Assembly (NCBI GenBank): GCA_947487895.1
Contig: CANKYF010000004.1
Coordinates: 310,001 to 374,000, forward strand
Direction: 5' to 3'
Length of the DNA: 64,000 bases
Source of the DNA: an uncultured Flavobacteriaceae bacterium
GTDB lineage: Bacteria > Bacteroidota > Bacteroidia > Flavobacteriales > Flavobacteriaceae
The notes under the pieces are model-generated. The model worked only from the letters and a program-made list of their open reading frames with translations, was not told the DNA's origin and did not search any database. The translations under genes were made by a program, and so were the position numbers. The first letter of the stretch is position 1, and each line of letters starts with the position of its first letter. This document shows, one piece after another, positions 8,100 to 17,325 of the stretch.

Positions 8100-11000
8100 A
8101 TGATTCACTTCTTTGGAAACACAAATAGCAAAGTTTTTGCTGTTCAAACAACAAAAGAATTATCAACTGAAACCATCTCAAAACTAACATGGTTATTTGG
8201 CAACCAGCCAAAAATAGAGCAAGCATCTTTAGATGCTTTTTTTGTTGGACCACGTGCAGCTATGATTACGCCTTGGAGTACCAATGCGGTTGAGATTACC
8301 CAAAACATGGGTATTAGCGGTATTGTTAGAATTGAAGAGTTTGAAGCCGTAGCTGAAGATTTCAAAAGTTTTGACCCAATGATTTCAGAGAAATTTAAGG
8401 GATTAAATCAAGAATCATTTACTATAGATATTGAGCCAGAATCCATTTTAGATATTGAAGATATTGCTGCTTACAATATTCAAGAAGGGCTATCTTTAAG
8501 TGATGAAGAAGTAGACTATTTAGAAGGAGTTTCAAAGAAGATTAGCAGACCATTAACAGATTCTGAAGTATTTGGATTCTCACAAGTAAATAGTGAGCAT
8601 TGTCGCCATAAAATTTTCAATGGTACGTTTGTAATTGATGGTGAAGAAAAACCCACCTCATTATTCAAATTAATTAGAAAAACATCTGAGGCAAATCCTA
8701 AAGATATTGTTTCAGCATATAAAGATAACGTAGCCTTTATTCAAGGCCCAGTAGTTGAGCAATTTGCACCAAAACGTGCCGATGTGCCAGATTACTATAC
8801 CACTCAAGATTTTGAGTCGGTGATTTCATTAAAAGCAGAAACGCACAACTTCCCTACAACTGTAGAGCCTTTTAATGGTGCTGCAACAGGTTCAGGAGGT
8901 GAAATTAGAGATAGATTAGCAGGTGGTAAAGGGTCTATCCCTTTAGCTGGAACTGCTGTATATATGACCTCTTACTCTCGCTTAGAAGAAAACAGACCTT
9001 GGGAAAAAGCGTTTGAAGAGCGTAAATGGTTATACCAAACTCCAATGGATATTTTAATAAAAGCATCTAACGGAGCGTCTGACTTTGGGAATAAATTTGG
9101 GCAACCACTTATTTGCGGTTCTGTGTTGACTTTTGAGCATGACGAAAATAATGAAGCGGTGCCTGAGGTTCTCGAAGGCACCACTTCGAGAACCTCAGCT
9201 TCCAGAAAACTAGGCTTCGATAAAGTCATCATGCTTGCTGGTGGCATTGGCTATGGAAAAAAAGATCAAGCCTTAAAAGACACGCCAAAAACAGGTGATA
9301 AAATAGTCATTCTTGGTGGTGAAAACTACCGTATTGGTATGGGTGGTGCTGCAGTTTCAAGTGCAGATACTGGTGAATTTGCTTCAGGTATTGAGCTTAA
9401 TGCTGTACAACGTTCTAACCCTGAAATGCAAAAGCGTGCTGCTAATGCAGTTCGTGGTATGGTAGAAAGTGAAGAAAACTTTATTGTTTCTATTCATGAT
9501 CATGGTGCTGGCGGACATTTAAATTGTTTATCTGAATTAGTGGAAGACACTGGCGGAAAGATAGATTTAGATGCATTGCCTGTGGGTGACCCTACCCTAT
9601 CTGATAAAGAAATTATCGGTAACGAGTCTCAGGAACGTATGGGATTAGTGATTTCCGAAGAACATATAGACACGCTTAATAAAATTGCAGATCGTGAACG
9701 TTCGCCAATGTACACTGTTGGTGATGTGACTGGTGATGATAGATTTACCTTCCAATCTAAAACCAAAGGAAATAAACCTATGGATTTAGCTATGGAAGAT
9801 ATGTTTGGAAGCTCTCCAAAAACTATTATGACCGATAACACAGTTGAGCGACACTATGCAGATGTTAGTTATAATACCAATAACTTCAACACGTATTTAG
9901 AGCAAGTATTACAGTTAGAAGCTGTGGCTTGTAAAGATTGGCTAACAAATAAAGTAGACCGTTGTGTTGGTGGAAAAGTAGCAAAACAACAATGTGTTGG
10001 GGCGCTACAAATTCCATTGAACAATGTTGGGGTGATGGCACTAGATTACACAAGTGGTGAAGGTATTGCAACCTCCATTGGTCACTCTCCTATTTCTGGA
10101 TTAATTGACCCAGTTGCTGGAAGTAGAAACTCAATTACAGAAGCTTTAACCAATATTATTTGGGCACCTTTAAAAGACGGATTGAACAACATCTCTTTAT
10201 CTGCCAACTGGATGTGGCCTTGTAAAAACGAAGGGGAAGATGCCAGATTATACGAAGCTGTAGAAGCGATTTCAGAATTTTCTATTGATTTAGGAATCAA
10301 TGTTCCAACAGGGAAAGATTCGTTATCAATGAAACAAAAATATCCTGATGGTGATGTGATTTCTCCAGGAACAGTTATTATTTCTGCTGGGGCTAATTGT
10401 AATGACATTAATAAAATAGTAGAGCCAGTTTTAAAGAAAAACGGTGGGGATATCTATTATATCAATATCTCACAAGACGACTTTAAACTTGGTGGAAGTT
10501 CATTTGCTCAAATAGTAAATAAAATTGGTAATGAAGCGCCAACAGTTAAATCTGCTGACTATGTAAAAACAGTTTTCAATACCATTCAAGATTTAATTAG
10601 AAATGAACAAATAGTAGCAGGACATGATGTAGCTTCAGGTGGATTAATCACCACGCTATTAGAATTATGTTTTGCTGATATTAATGTTGGAGCAGAATTA
10701 GACCTATCTGCTTTAAACGAAAAAGACTCGTTTAAACTGTTATTTGCTGAAAATGCTGGTATTGTGATTCAAGCAAAAGACAATTCTATTGAAAAGATAT
10801 TGTCTGATACGAATATTGATTTCATTAACATTGGAAAAGTTACTGATAATGATACTCTTGATATCACTAATGGTTCTGATACTTTTACTTTAACCATTTC
10901 TGATTTAAGAGATATTTGGTATAAAACATCATTCTTATTAGACCAAAAACAAACCGCAAATGGTTTAGCTGAAGCGCGTTATAACAACTACAAAAATCAG

Positions 11001-11819
11001 CCATTACAATATATATTTCCAGAAGGATTTACTGGGAAATTACCTGTCACTCAAAGCGGTAGCGAAGAATCTCGACCTAAAGCAGCCATCCTTCGTGAAA
11101 AAGGAAGTAACTCTGAGCGTGAAATGGCAAACGCTATGTATTTAGCTGGCTTTGATGTAAAAGATGTTCATATGACCGATTTAATTTCTGGTCGTGAAAC
11201 CCTAGAAGACATTCAATTTTTAGGTGCTGTTGGCGGGTTCTCTAATTCAGATGTACTTGGTTCTGCTAAAGGTTGGGCAGGTGCCATTAAATACAATGAA
11301 AAAGCCAAAAAAGTAATTGAAGACTTTTTTGCCAGAGAAGACACCTTATCAATTGGTATTTGTAACGGTTGTCAACTTTGGATGGAATTAGACCTTATTA
11401 ATCCAGATCACGAAGTTCATGGTAAGATGCTCCATAATGAATCTCAAAAACATGAGAGTACATTTACTTCAGTTAAAATACAAGAAAACAATTCTGTGAT
11501 GTTATCGTCTTTAGCAGGAAGTACGCTAGGAGTTTGGATATCTCATGGTGAGGGTAAATTCAACTTACCTTATGCTGAAGATAAATACCATATTGTTGCT
11601 AAGTATGGTTATGAAGGGTATCCTCATAATCCTAATGGTTCAGACTTTAATACTGCTATGATGAGTGATAAAACGGGACGTCATTTAGTTACTATGCCAC
11701 ATATAGAACGTTCTACTTTCCAATGGAACTGGGCTAATTACCCTAACGGACGTAAAGATGAAGTATCTCCTTGGTTAGAAGCGTTTGTAAATGCTAGAAA
11801 GTGGATTGAAAATAACTAA
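8100..11819 (+). CDS. purL: Phosphoribosylformylglycinamidine synthase
   Basis: Fourth step of purine biosynthesis: FGAR + glutamine + ATP gives FGAM + glutamate. It is the large single-chain form (1239 aa). Seen: SQVNSEHCRHKIF and KAETHNFPTTVEPFNGAATGSGGEIRD in the first synthetase half, and a second half around TGKDSLSMKQKY and AGHDVASGGL. A C-terminal class I glutaminase domain carries SIGICNGCQLW (catalytic Cys) and WISHGEGKF (His). Two linkers are odd: residues 355-367 are encoded by a palindrome (9163-9198), and residues 983-993 by a segment resembling a dispersed repeat (11045-11077). Neither interrupts the frame or a catalytic motif. It has its own promoter and terminator. Confidence 0.97.
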   Translation: MIHFFGNTNSKVFAVQTTKELSTETISKLTWLFGNQPKIEQASLDAFFVGPRAAMITPWSTNAVEITQNMGISGIVRIEEFEAVAEDFKSFDPMISEKFKGLNQESFTIDIEPESILDIEDIAAYNIQEGLSLSDEEVDYLEGVSKKISRPLTDSEVFGFSQVNSEHCRHKIFNGTFVIDGEEKPTSLFKLIRKTSEANPKDIVSAYKDNVAFIQGPVVEQFAPKRADVPDYYTTQDFESVISLKAETHNFPTTVEPFNGAATGSGGEIRDRLAGGKGSIPLAGTAVYMTSYSRLEENRPWEKAFEERKWLYQTPMDILIKASNGASDFGNKFGQPLICGSVLTFEHDENNEAVPEVLEGTTSRTSASRKLGFDKVIMLAGGIGYGKKDQALKDTPKTGDKIVILGGENYRIGMGGAAVSSADTGEFASGIELNAVQRSNPEMQKRAANAVRGMVESEENFIVSIHDHGAGGHLNCLSELVEDTGGKIDLDALPVGDPTLSDKEIIGNESQERMGLVISEEHIDTLNKIADRERSPMYTVGDVTGDDRFTFQSKTKGNKPMDLAMEDMFGSSPKTIMTDNTVERHYADVSYNTNNFNTYLEQVLQLEAVACKDWLTNKVDRCVGGKVAKQQCVGALQIPLNNVGVMALDYTSGEGIATSIGHSPISGLIDPVAGSRNSITEALTNIIWAPLKDGLNNISLSANWMWPCKNEGEDARLYEAVEAISEFSIDLGINVPTGKDSLSMKQKYPDGDVISPGTVIISAGANCNDINKIVEPVLKKNGGDIYYINISQDDFKLGGSSFAQIVNKIGNEAPTVKSADYVKTVFNTIQDLIRNEQIVAGHDVASGGLITTLLELCFADINVGAELDLSALNEKDSFKLLFAENAGIVIQAKDNSIEKILSDTNIDFINIGKVTDNDTLDITNGSDTFTLTISDLRDIWYKTSFLLDQKQTANGLAEARYNNYKNQPLQYIFPEGFTGKLPVTQSGSEESRPKAAILREKGSNSEREMANAMYLAGFDVKDVHMTDLISGRETLEDIQFLGAVGGFSNSDVLGSAKGWAGAIKYNEKAKKVIEDFFAREDTLSIGICNGCQLWMELDLINPDHEVHGKMLHNESQKHESTFTSVKIQENNSVMLSSLAGSTLGVWISHGEGKFNLPYAEDKYHIVAKYGYEGYPHNPNGSDFNTAMMSDKTGRHLVTMPHIERSTFQWNWANYPNGRKDEVSPWLEAFVNARKWIENN
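9163..9198. repeat. Palindromic element inside the purL reading frame
   Basis: Arms CTGAGGTTCTCGAAG (9163-9177) and CTTCGAGAACCTCAG (9184-9198) are perfect 15-bp inverted repeats with a 6-base loop. The overlapping pair GGTGCC/GGCACC (9158-9163 and 9177-9182) adds a second inverted repeat. It encodes about 12 residues (PEVLEGTTSRTSA), low in aromatic residues, between FEHDENNE and RKLGFDKV. Confidence 0.8.
11045..11077. repeat. Probable repeat-derived segment inside purL
   Basis: The segment starts TGTCACT, contains AGCGAAGAATCT and ends CGACC. It matches, over about 27 bases with a handful of differences, the reverse complement of the element at 59611-59637 (TGCAGCGAAGCAATCT core). It is read in frame as VTQSGSEESRP in the linker before the glutaminase domain. 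Confidence 0.45.
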
Positions 11820-11846
11820 TTAAAACTTTAAATAACTCTTTTAATA

Positions 11847-11880
11847 CCCCTACATCAAATATGTAGGGGCATTTTTTATT
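11847..11880 (+). terminator. Rho-independent terminator after purL
   Basis: Perfect 9-bp stem CCCCTACAT (11847-11855) / ATGTAGGGG (11861-11869) with a 5-base loop, followed by a T-rich run. Confidence 0.88.
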
Positions 11881-12023
11881 CATGTTTTTACAGTTTTATC
11901 AAAAAAACCAAACTTACACTCACATTTTATCACTTAATATTCATATACTTTAACAGATTATTATTAATCTCTCTATTGTAAATCTTATTTATTTTCATAT
12001 TTTGGACTACACATTCCAAAAAA

Positions 12024-13793
12024 ATGAAAGAGGTTACTAGAATTTTTGATTTTCCGCCATACCAATTAGAAGCTTTTAATTTAGAAAAAGCTTTTACATC
12101 AAAGTACAATGGAAAATGGGTAAGTATTTCTACCCAAGAATATATAAATCAGTACAACAAAGTAAGCAGAGGTCTATTAAAATTAGGTGTAAAACCAAAT
12201 GATAAAATAGCTGTTATCTCTACTACTAATAGAACGGAATGGAATGTTCTAGATATGGGAGTTCTTCAAATAGGGGCTCAGAACGTTCCTATTTACCCAA
12301 CTATTTCAAAAGAAGAATATGAATATGTACTAAAGCATTCTGAAGCAACATATTGTTTTGTTTCAGACGAAACCGTTCTTGAAAAACTCAATCAGATAAA
12401 AGGAAACACGCAATTAAAAGAAGTATATACTTTTAATGAAATAGAGGGTGAAAAAAATTGGAAAGAGGTTCTAGATTTAGGCGAAGATGATTCAAACCAA
12501 AAAGACGTTGAAGACAGAAAAAATGCAGTATCATCAGAAGATTTAGCAACTTTAATATACACATCTGGTACAACAGGAACGCCAAAAGGAGTTATGTTAT
12601 CTCATAAAAATCTAGTTTCAAATGTTGTAGATAGCACATCGCGAGTTCCCATGGAGCATGGAAAATCATCTGCACTAAGTTTTTTACCAGTATGCCATGT
12701 ATTTGAACGTATGATATTGTATCTGTATCAATATTGCGGAATAGAAGTATACTTCGCAGAAAGTATTGAAACTATTAGTGACAATTTAAAAGAAATTAAA
12801 CCCTATGTAATGACTGCGGTTCCTAGGCTTTACGAAAAAGTGTATGATAAAATAATTGCAAAAGGTACAGAACTAAGTGGTATTAAGAAAATGCTGTTCT
12901 TTTGGGCTGTAGATTTAGGTTTGAAATACGAACCGTACGGACAAAATGGATGGTGGTATGAGTTTAAATTAAAAATTGCCAGAAAGCTCATTTTTAGTAA
13001 ATGGAAAGAAGGTTTAGGTGGTAATCTAGGGACCTTAGTATCTGGAAGTGCCGCTTTACAACCTAGATTGATACGTATATTTTCTGCGGCTGAAATGCCA
13101 ATTCTAGAAGGTTATGGACTTACAGAAACATCACCTGTAATATCTGTTAATTGTCCTTTTAATATGGGTATAAGAATTGGTACCGTTGGAAGAATTATAG
13201 ACAATGTTGATGTAAAAATTGCTGATGATGGTGAGATTCTCGTAAAAGGTAATAACGTAATGATGGGCTATTATAAAGACCCGGAACGTACTAAAGAAGT
13301 GATGAGTGATGGATACTTCCATACGGGAGACATAGGTGAAATAAGCAATGATAATTTTCTAAAAATAACAGATCGGAAAAAAGATATGTTTAAAACATCT
13401 GGCGGAAAATATATTGTGCCTGCACTTTTAGAAAATCAGTTTAAACAATCTCGTTTCATTGAACAAATTATGGTTATTGGTGAAGGCGAAAAAATGCCTG
13501 CTGCTCTTATTCAAATTAATAATGAATTTGTTGAAGAATGGGCAAGAAGACATAATATCAATTTTACATATATTCAAGATGTTATTATTAACCCACAATT
13601 AATTGAACGCATACAAGAAGAAATTGATGAAGCCAATAAAAACTTTGGTAAATGGGAACAAATTAAAACCTTTGAAATTACGCCAGACGTTTGGACCATA
13701 GAAGACGGTTTACTCACACCTACTATGAAAATGAAACGAAAAGCAGTTAAAGAAAAGTACAAAAACCTAATTGAGAAAATATATAGAAGTTAG
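12024..13793 (+). CDS. Long-chain acyl-CoA ligase (AMP-forming)
   Basis: Activates fatty acids to acyl-CoA via an acyl-AMP intermediate, supplying the beta-oxidation genes that follow. 589 aa, the length of FadD15-type ligases. Seen: ATP/AMP-binding YTSGTTGTPKGVMLSHKN from about residue 179, LPVCHVFERM, the adenylate-forming motif GYGLTETSPVIS, and the hinge/C-terminal DGYFHTGDIGEISNDNFLKITDRKKDMFKTSGGKYI, which carries the conserved Asp and Lys. There is no signal peptide; the product is cytoplasmic or membrane-associated. Its position upstream of the MarR-fadN-fadA-fadE block supports a catabolic role, though it has its own transcription unit. Confidence 0.92.
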   Translation: MKEVTRIFDFPPYQLEAFNLEKAFTSKYNGKWVSISTQEYINQYNKVSRGLLKLGVKPNDKIAVISTTNRTEWNVLDMGVLQIGAQNVPIYPTISKEEYEYVLKHSEATYCFVSDETVLEKLNQIKGNTQLKEVYTFNEIEGEKNWKEVLDLGEDDSNQKDVEDRKNAVSSEDLATLIYTSGTTGTPKGVMLSHKNLVSNVVDSTSRVPMEHGKSSALSFLPVCHVFERMILYLYQYCGIEVYFAESIETISDNLKEIKPYVMTAVPRLYEKVYDKIIAKGTELSGIKKMLFFWAVDLGLKYEPYGQNGWWYEFKLKIARKLIFSKWKEGLGGNLGTLVSGSAALQPRLIRIFSAAEMPILEGYGLTETSPVISVNCPFNMGIRIGTVGRIIDNVDVKIADDGEILVKGNNVMMGYYKDPERTKEVMSDGYFHTGDIGEISNDNFLKITDRKKDMFKTSGGKYIVPALLENQFKQSRFIEQIMVIGEGEKMPAALIQINNEFVEEWARRHNINFTYIQDVIINPQLIERIQEEIDEANKNFGKWEQIKTFEITPDVWTIEDGLLTPTMKMKRKAVKEKYKNLIEKIYRS

Positions 13794-13931
13794 GCATTAA
13801 CTTCATATTTACAATACAATATAATTTACCTTATTTTTTTACGAATTACATTATTAAAACACTTAAAAATAATGATTTAATAATTTTTTCATAATTTTAT
13901 TGAAACCTAACCAATTAAAAATCATTAAATT

Positions 13932-14327
13932 ATGAAAACAAAAAACTTTTTAATTGCTGGCTTAGTCGGCGGTATTGTAGACTATCTATTAGGATGGTTG
14001 TTTTACGGAATTTTATTTAAAAATTCATTTCCGCAACCAGAAGAAAGCGGACAAACCATGTTATTTATCTTTTTAGGATGTTTAACTTTTGGGCTTTTCA
14101 TTTCTTATATTTACAATAGATGGGCACAAATATCAACTTTAGCTACTGGAGCAAAGGCAGGTGCTATTATAGGTCTGTTTTTTGGTCTGTTTAGCAATTT
14201 TTTCAGAATAGCTATGAGTCCTGATACATCTTATCAAATGGCAGCTTTAGATGTTGGTATTTCAATTGTAATGGCAACCATTGTAGGAGCCGTTATTGGT
14301 GCCGTTATTGGTAAACTAGAATCTTAA
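13932..14327 (+). CDS. Small four-helix membrane protein of unknown function (131 aa)
   Basis: Four hydrophobic segments are visible: IAGLVGGIVDYLLGWLFYGILF, MLFIFLGCLTFGLFISYIY, AGAIIGLFFGLFSNFFRIAM and ISIVMATIVGAVIGAVIG, the last two with glycine-zipper character. No family was assigned with confidence. It lies between the acyl-CoA ligase and the MarR gene, has a strong terminator immediately after it, and therefore is probably a single-gene unit. Confidence 0.75.
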   Translation: MKTKNFLIAGLVGGIVDYLLGWLFYGILFKNSFPQPEESGQTMLFIFLGCLTFGLFISYIYNRWAQISTLATGAKAGAIIGLFFGLFSNFFRIAMSPDTSYQMAALDVGISIVMATIVGAVIGAVIGKLES

Positions 14328-14350
14328 ACCTTCACCATAAATTAGTTAAA

Positions 14351-14381
14351 AGCACCTTACTCAATTAGTAAGGTGCTTTTT
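14351..14381 (+). terminator. Rho-independent terminator
   Basis: Perfect 11-bp stem AGCACCTTACT (14351-14361) / AGTAAGGTGCT (14367-14377) with a 5-base loop, followed by TTTT. Confidence 0.9.
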
Positions 14382-14395
14382 ATTTCTTATACAAT

Positions 14396-14429
14396 TAAAA
14401 AAATATTATGCATGCATAATATTTTTTTA
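14396..14429. promoter_or_regulatory. 34-bp perfect palindrome, candidate MarR operator
   Basis: A perfect dyad centred between 14412 and 14413, 17 bp on each side, with core ATTATGCATGCATAAT. It abuts the -7 box TATATTTG (14430-14437). MarR regulators usually bind such palindromes in their own promoters and those of target operons, so this is probably the site for the MarR protein encoded 28 bp downstream. Confidence 0.6.
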
Positions 14430-14437
14430 TATATTTG
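14430..14437 (+). promoter_or_regulatory. -7 promoter box of the MarR-fad operon
   Basis: TATATTTG is a perfect match to TAnnTTTG. It lies 20 bp before the MarR start codon and touches the palindrome 14396-14429. No TTG is seen at the expected distance; the palindrome occupies that place. Confidence 0.5.
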
Positions 14438-14456
14438 AAGTATAACTACTAACCAA

Positions 14457-14897
14457 ATGAAGGATAAAACAATTGATTATGTACTAAGAACCACATGGCT
14501 TGCGGTTCAAAAAATGTACAATGAAGAGGCTGCGAAATTTGAAAGCACGATGGCCACGGGTTTTACTCTTTTAAGTATAGACCCTGAAAAAGGCACTCCT
14601 TCAACAGCTTTAGGTCCAAAAATGGGCATGGAAGCAACTAGTCTCTCACGAATTTTAAAAACTATGGAAAAAAAAGGATTAATTGAAAGACATCCCAACC
14701 CCAATGACGGTAGAGGTGTGATAATCCATTTAACCGAGTTTGGACGCGAAAAAAGAGATTACTCTAAAGAAAAAGTCATCACGTTTAACAATGGTATTAG
14801 AACTCAATTATCTGAAGAGAAAATGAACAACTTCTACGAAGTTTCGGAAGTAATTTTAGATATGATTTCTAATAAGAAAATTTACAATAAAAAGTAA
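14457..14897 (+). CDS. MarR-family transcriptional regulator, probably of the fad operon
   Basis: 146 aa winged-helix regulator. The recognition region GPKMGMEATSLSRILKTMEKKGLIERHPNPNDGRGVIIHLTEFG shows the helix-turn-helix followed by the DGR wing characteristic of MarR. It is encoded 16 bp before fadN, so it should be co-transcribed with the beta-oxidation genes. Autorepression from the 34-bp palindrome, relieved by acyl-CoA or fatty acid, is a plausible but untested scheme. Confidence 0.85.
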   Translation: MKDKTIDYVLRTTWLAVQKMYNEEAAKFESTMATGFTLLSIDPEKGTPSTALGPKMGMEATSLSRILKTMEKKGLIERHPNPNDGRGVIIHLTEFGREKRDYSKEKVITFNNGIRTQLSEEKMNNFYEVSEVILDMISNKKIYNKK

Positions 14898-14913
14898 CTA
14901 GATTCAAACAGCA

Positions 14914-17322
14914 ATGAGTAAACGAACAATTAAAAAAGTTGCAGTTATTGGTTCTGGAATTATGGGCAGTGGTATTGCTTGTCATTTTGCCAATATTGGT
15001 ATAGATGTTTTACTACTAGACATAGTACCCAGAGAACTCAATGATGCAGAAACATCTAAAGGACTTACTTTAGAAGACAAATTGGTAAGAAATAGGTTGG
15101 TTAATGACGCTCTAAAAAAGGCACTTAAATCTAAACCTTCACCAATTTATCATCAAAAATTTGCTAGTAGAATAACTACTGGGAATTTAGAAGATGATAT
15201 CTCTAAAGTTAAAGATGTAGATTGGATTATTGAAGTTGTTGTTGAAAGACTAGATATTAAAAAACAAGTTTTTGAGAACTTAGAAAAATACAGAACACCA
15301 GGAACATTAATTACTTCTAATACTTCTGGTATTCCTATTAAGTTTATGAGTGAAGGTAGAAGTGATGACTTTCAGAAACACTTCTGCGGAACTCATTTCT
15401 TTAACCCTGCCAGATATTTAAAACTTTTTGAAATTATTCCTGGTCCTAAAACCTCCCAAACGGTTTTAGATTTCTTGAATAATTATGGTGAGCAGTATTT
15501 AGGCAAAACATCTGTAATTGCAAAAGACACACCAGCTTTTATAGGCAATAGAATAGGCATTTTTGGGATTCAATCGTTGTTCCATCAAGTAAAAGAATTA
15601 GGCTTAACTATTGAAGAGGTAGATAAATTAACAGGTCCAGTAATTGGTAGGCCAAAATCGGCAACCTTTAGAACTGTTGATGTAGTTGGTCTAGATACAT
15701 TGGTTCATGTTGCCAATGGTATATATGATAATTGTCCAGATGACGAAGCTCATGAGCTATTTAAGCTACCAAGTTTCATCAATACCATGATGGAAAACAA
15801 ATGGCTAGGCAGCAAAACAGGACAGGGCTTTTATAAAAAAGTGAAAGGTGAAAATGGTAAAAGTGAAATTCTATCTTTAGATCTTGACACTTTAGAATAT
15901 AGAAGTAAGAAAAAAGCAAAATTTGCAACATTAGAACTCACAAAATCTGTTGAAAAAGTAATTGACAGATTCAAAATATTAGTATCAGGAAAAGACAAAG
16001 CAGGCACTTTTTATAGAAAGAATTTTGCTGCTATGTTTGCCTATGTATCAAATAGAATTCCTGAAATAACCGATGAGCTTTTTAAAATTGATGATGCTAT
16101 GAAAGCTGGTTTTGGTTGGGAACATGGTCCTTTCCAAATCTGGGATGCTATTGGTGTTGAAAAAGGCCTTGAAATTATGAAAGCCGAAGGTGTTGAACCA
16201 GCTTCATGGATAAATGACATGATTAATTCTGGCAACACATCATTTTACACCGTTCAAAATGGAGCCACATATTATTATGATATATCGTCTAAATCTCAGG
16301 TGAAAAAACCAGGTCAAGACGCCTTTATAATTCTAGATAATATTAGAAAGAGTAATGAAGTATTTAAGAACTCTGGTGTTGTAATAGAAGATTTAGGAGA
16401 TGGTATTTTAAATTGTGAATTCCAATCTAAAATGAACACCATTGGCGGTGATGTTTTAGCTGGTTTGAATAAAGCAATAGATATAGCAGAAAAAGACTTT
16501 AGTGGATTAGTAATTGGAAACCAAGGCACTAATTTTTCAGTTGGTGCAAACATTGGTATGATATTCATGATGGCGGTAGAGCAGGAATATGATGAACTAA
16601 ACGGTGCTATTAAGTATTTTCAAGATACTATAATGCGCATGCGTTATTCTTCAATTCCAACAATTTCTGCGCCTCACGGAATGTCTTTGGGTGGTGCATG
16701 CGAACTCTCAATGCATGCTGACAAAGTTGTGGCCGCGGCCGAAACTTACATAGGTCTAGTAGAATTTGGGGTTGGCGTCATTCCAGGTGGCGCCGGTTCT
16801 AAAGAAATGGCTTTAAGAGCTTCAGATTCTTTTAGAAAAGGTGATGTAGAACTAAATGTATTACAAGAATATTTCTTAACCATAGGTATGGCAAAAGTAG
16901 CAACTTCTGCCTACGAAGCATTTGATATGGGTGTCCTCCAAAAAGGAAAAGATATTGTTGTAGTTAACAAAGACCGTCAAATAGCAACAGCAAAAGCTCA
17001 TGCTAAATTAATGGTAGATGCTGGTTATACGCAACCCATTAAACGTAAGGATGTCAAAGTACTTGGTAAGCAAGCTCTTGGTATGTTCTTAGTTGGAACA
17101 GATGCTATGGAAGCTTCAAATTATATTAGTGAACACGATCAAAAAATTGCTAATAAACTAGCTTATGTAATGGCAGGTGGTGATCTTTCTGAACCAACAT
17201 TGGTTTCTGAACAATACTTACTAGACCTAGAAAGAGAAGCCTTTTTAAGTTTATGTACAGAACGTAAAACTTTAGAACGTATTCAACACATGTTAAAAAC
17301 TGGAAAACCGCTACGTAATTAG
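14914..17322 (+). CDS. fadN: 3-hydroxyacyl-CoA dehydrogenase / enoyl-CoA hydratase
   Basis: Bifunctional beta-oxidation enzyme: hydration of 2-enoyl-CoA, then NAD-dependent oxidation of 3-hydroxyacyl-CoA. 802 aa with the dehydrogenase first and the hydratase last, the reverse of E. coli FadB and the order of B. subtilis FadN. Seen: Rossmann loop IGSGIMGSGIACHFAN, catalytic region CGTHFFNPARYLKLFEIIPG, and C-terminal crotonase part APHGMSLGGACELSMHAD...FGVGVIPGGAGSKEM, which forms the oxyanion hole. Cytoplasmic. The gene order fadN-fadA-fadE downstream matches the Bacillus operon. Confidence 0.92.
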   Translation: MSKRTIKKVAVIGSGIMGSGIACHFANIGIDVLLLDIVPRELNDAETSKGLTLEDKLVRNRLVNDALKKALKSKPSPIYHQKFASRITTGNLEDDISKVKDVDWIIEVVVERLDIKKQVFENLEKYRTPGTLITSNTSGIPIKFMSEGRSDDFQKHFCGTHFFNPARYLKLFEIIPGPKTSQTVLDFLNNYGEQYLGKTSVIAKDTPAFIGNRIGIFGIQSLFHQVKELGLTIEEVDKLTGPVIGRPKSATFRTVDVVGLDTLVHVANGIYDNCPDDEAHELFKLPSFINTMMENKWLGSKTGQGFYKKVKGENGKSEILSLDLDTLEYRSKKKAKFATLELTKSVEKVIDRFKILVSGKDKAGTFYRKNFAAMFAYVSNRIPEITDELFKIDDAMKAGFGWEHGPFQIWDAIGVEKGLEIMKAEGVEPASWINDMINSGNTSFYTVQNGATYYYDISSKSQVKKPGQDAFIILDNIRKSNEVFKNSGVVIEDLGDGILNCEFQSKMNTIGGDVLAGLNKAIDIAEKDFSGLVIGNQGTNFSVGANIGMIFMMAVEQEYDELNGAIKYFQDTIMRMRYSSIPTISAPHGMSLGGACELSMHADKVVAAAETYIGLVEFGVGVIPGGAGSKEMALRASDSFRKGDVELNVLQEYFLTIGMAKVATSAYEAFDMGVLQKGKDIVVVNKDRQIATAKAHAKLMVDAGYTQPIKRKDVKVLGKQALGMFLVGTDAMEASNYISEHDQKIANKLAYVMAGGDLSEPTLVSEQYLLDLEREAFLSLCTERKTLERIQHMLKTGKPLRN

Positions 17323-17325
17323 AAA

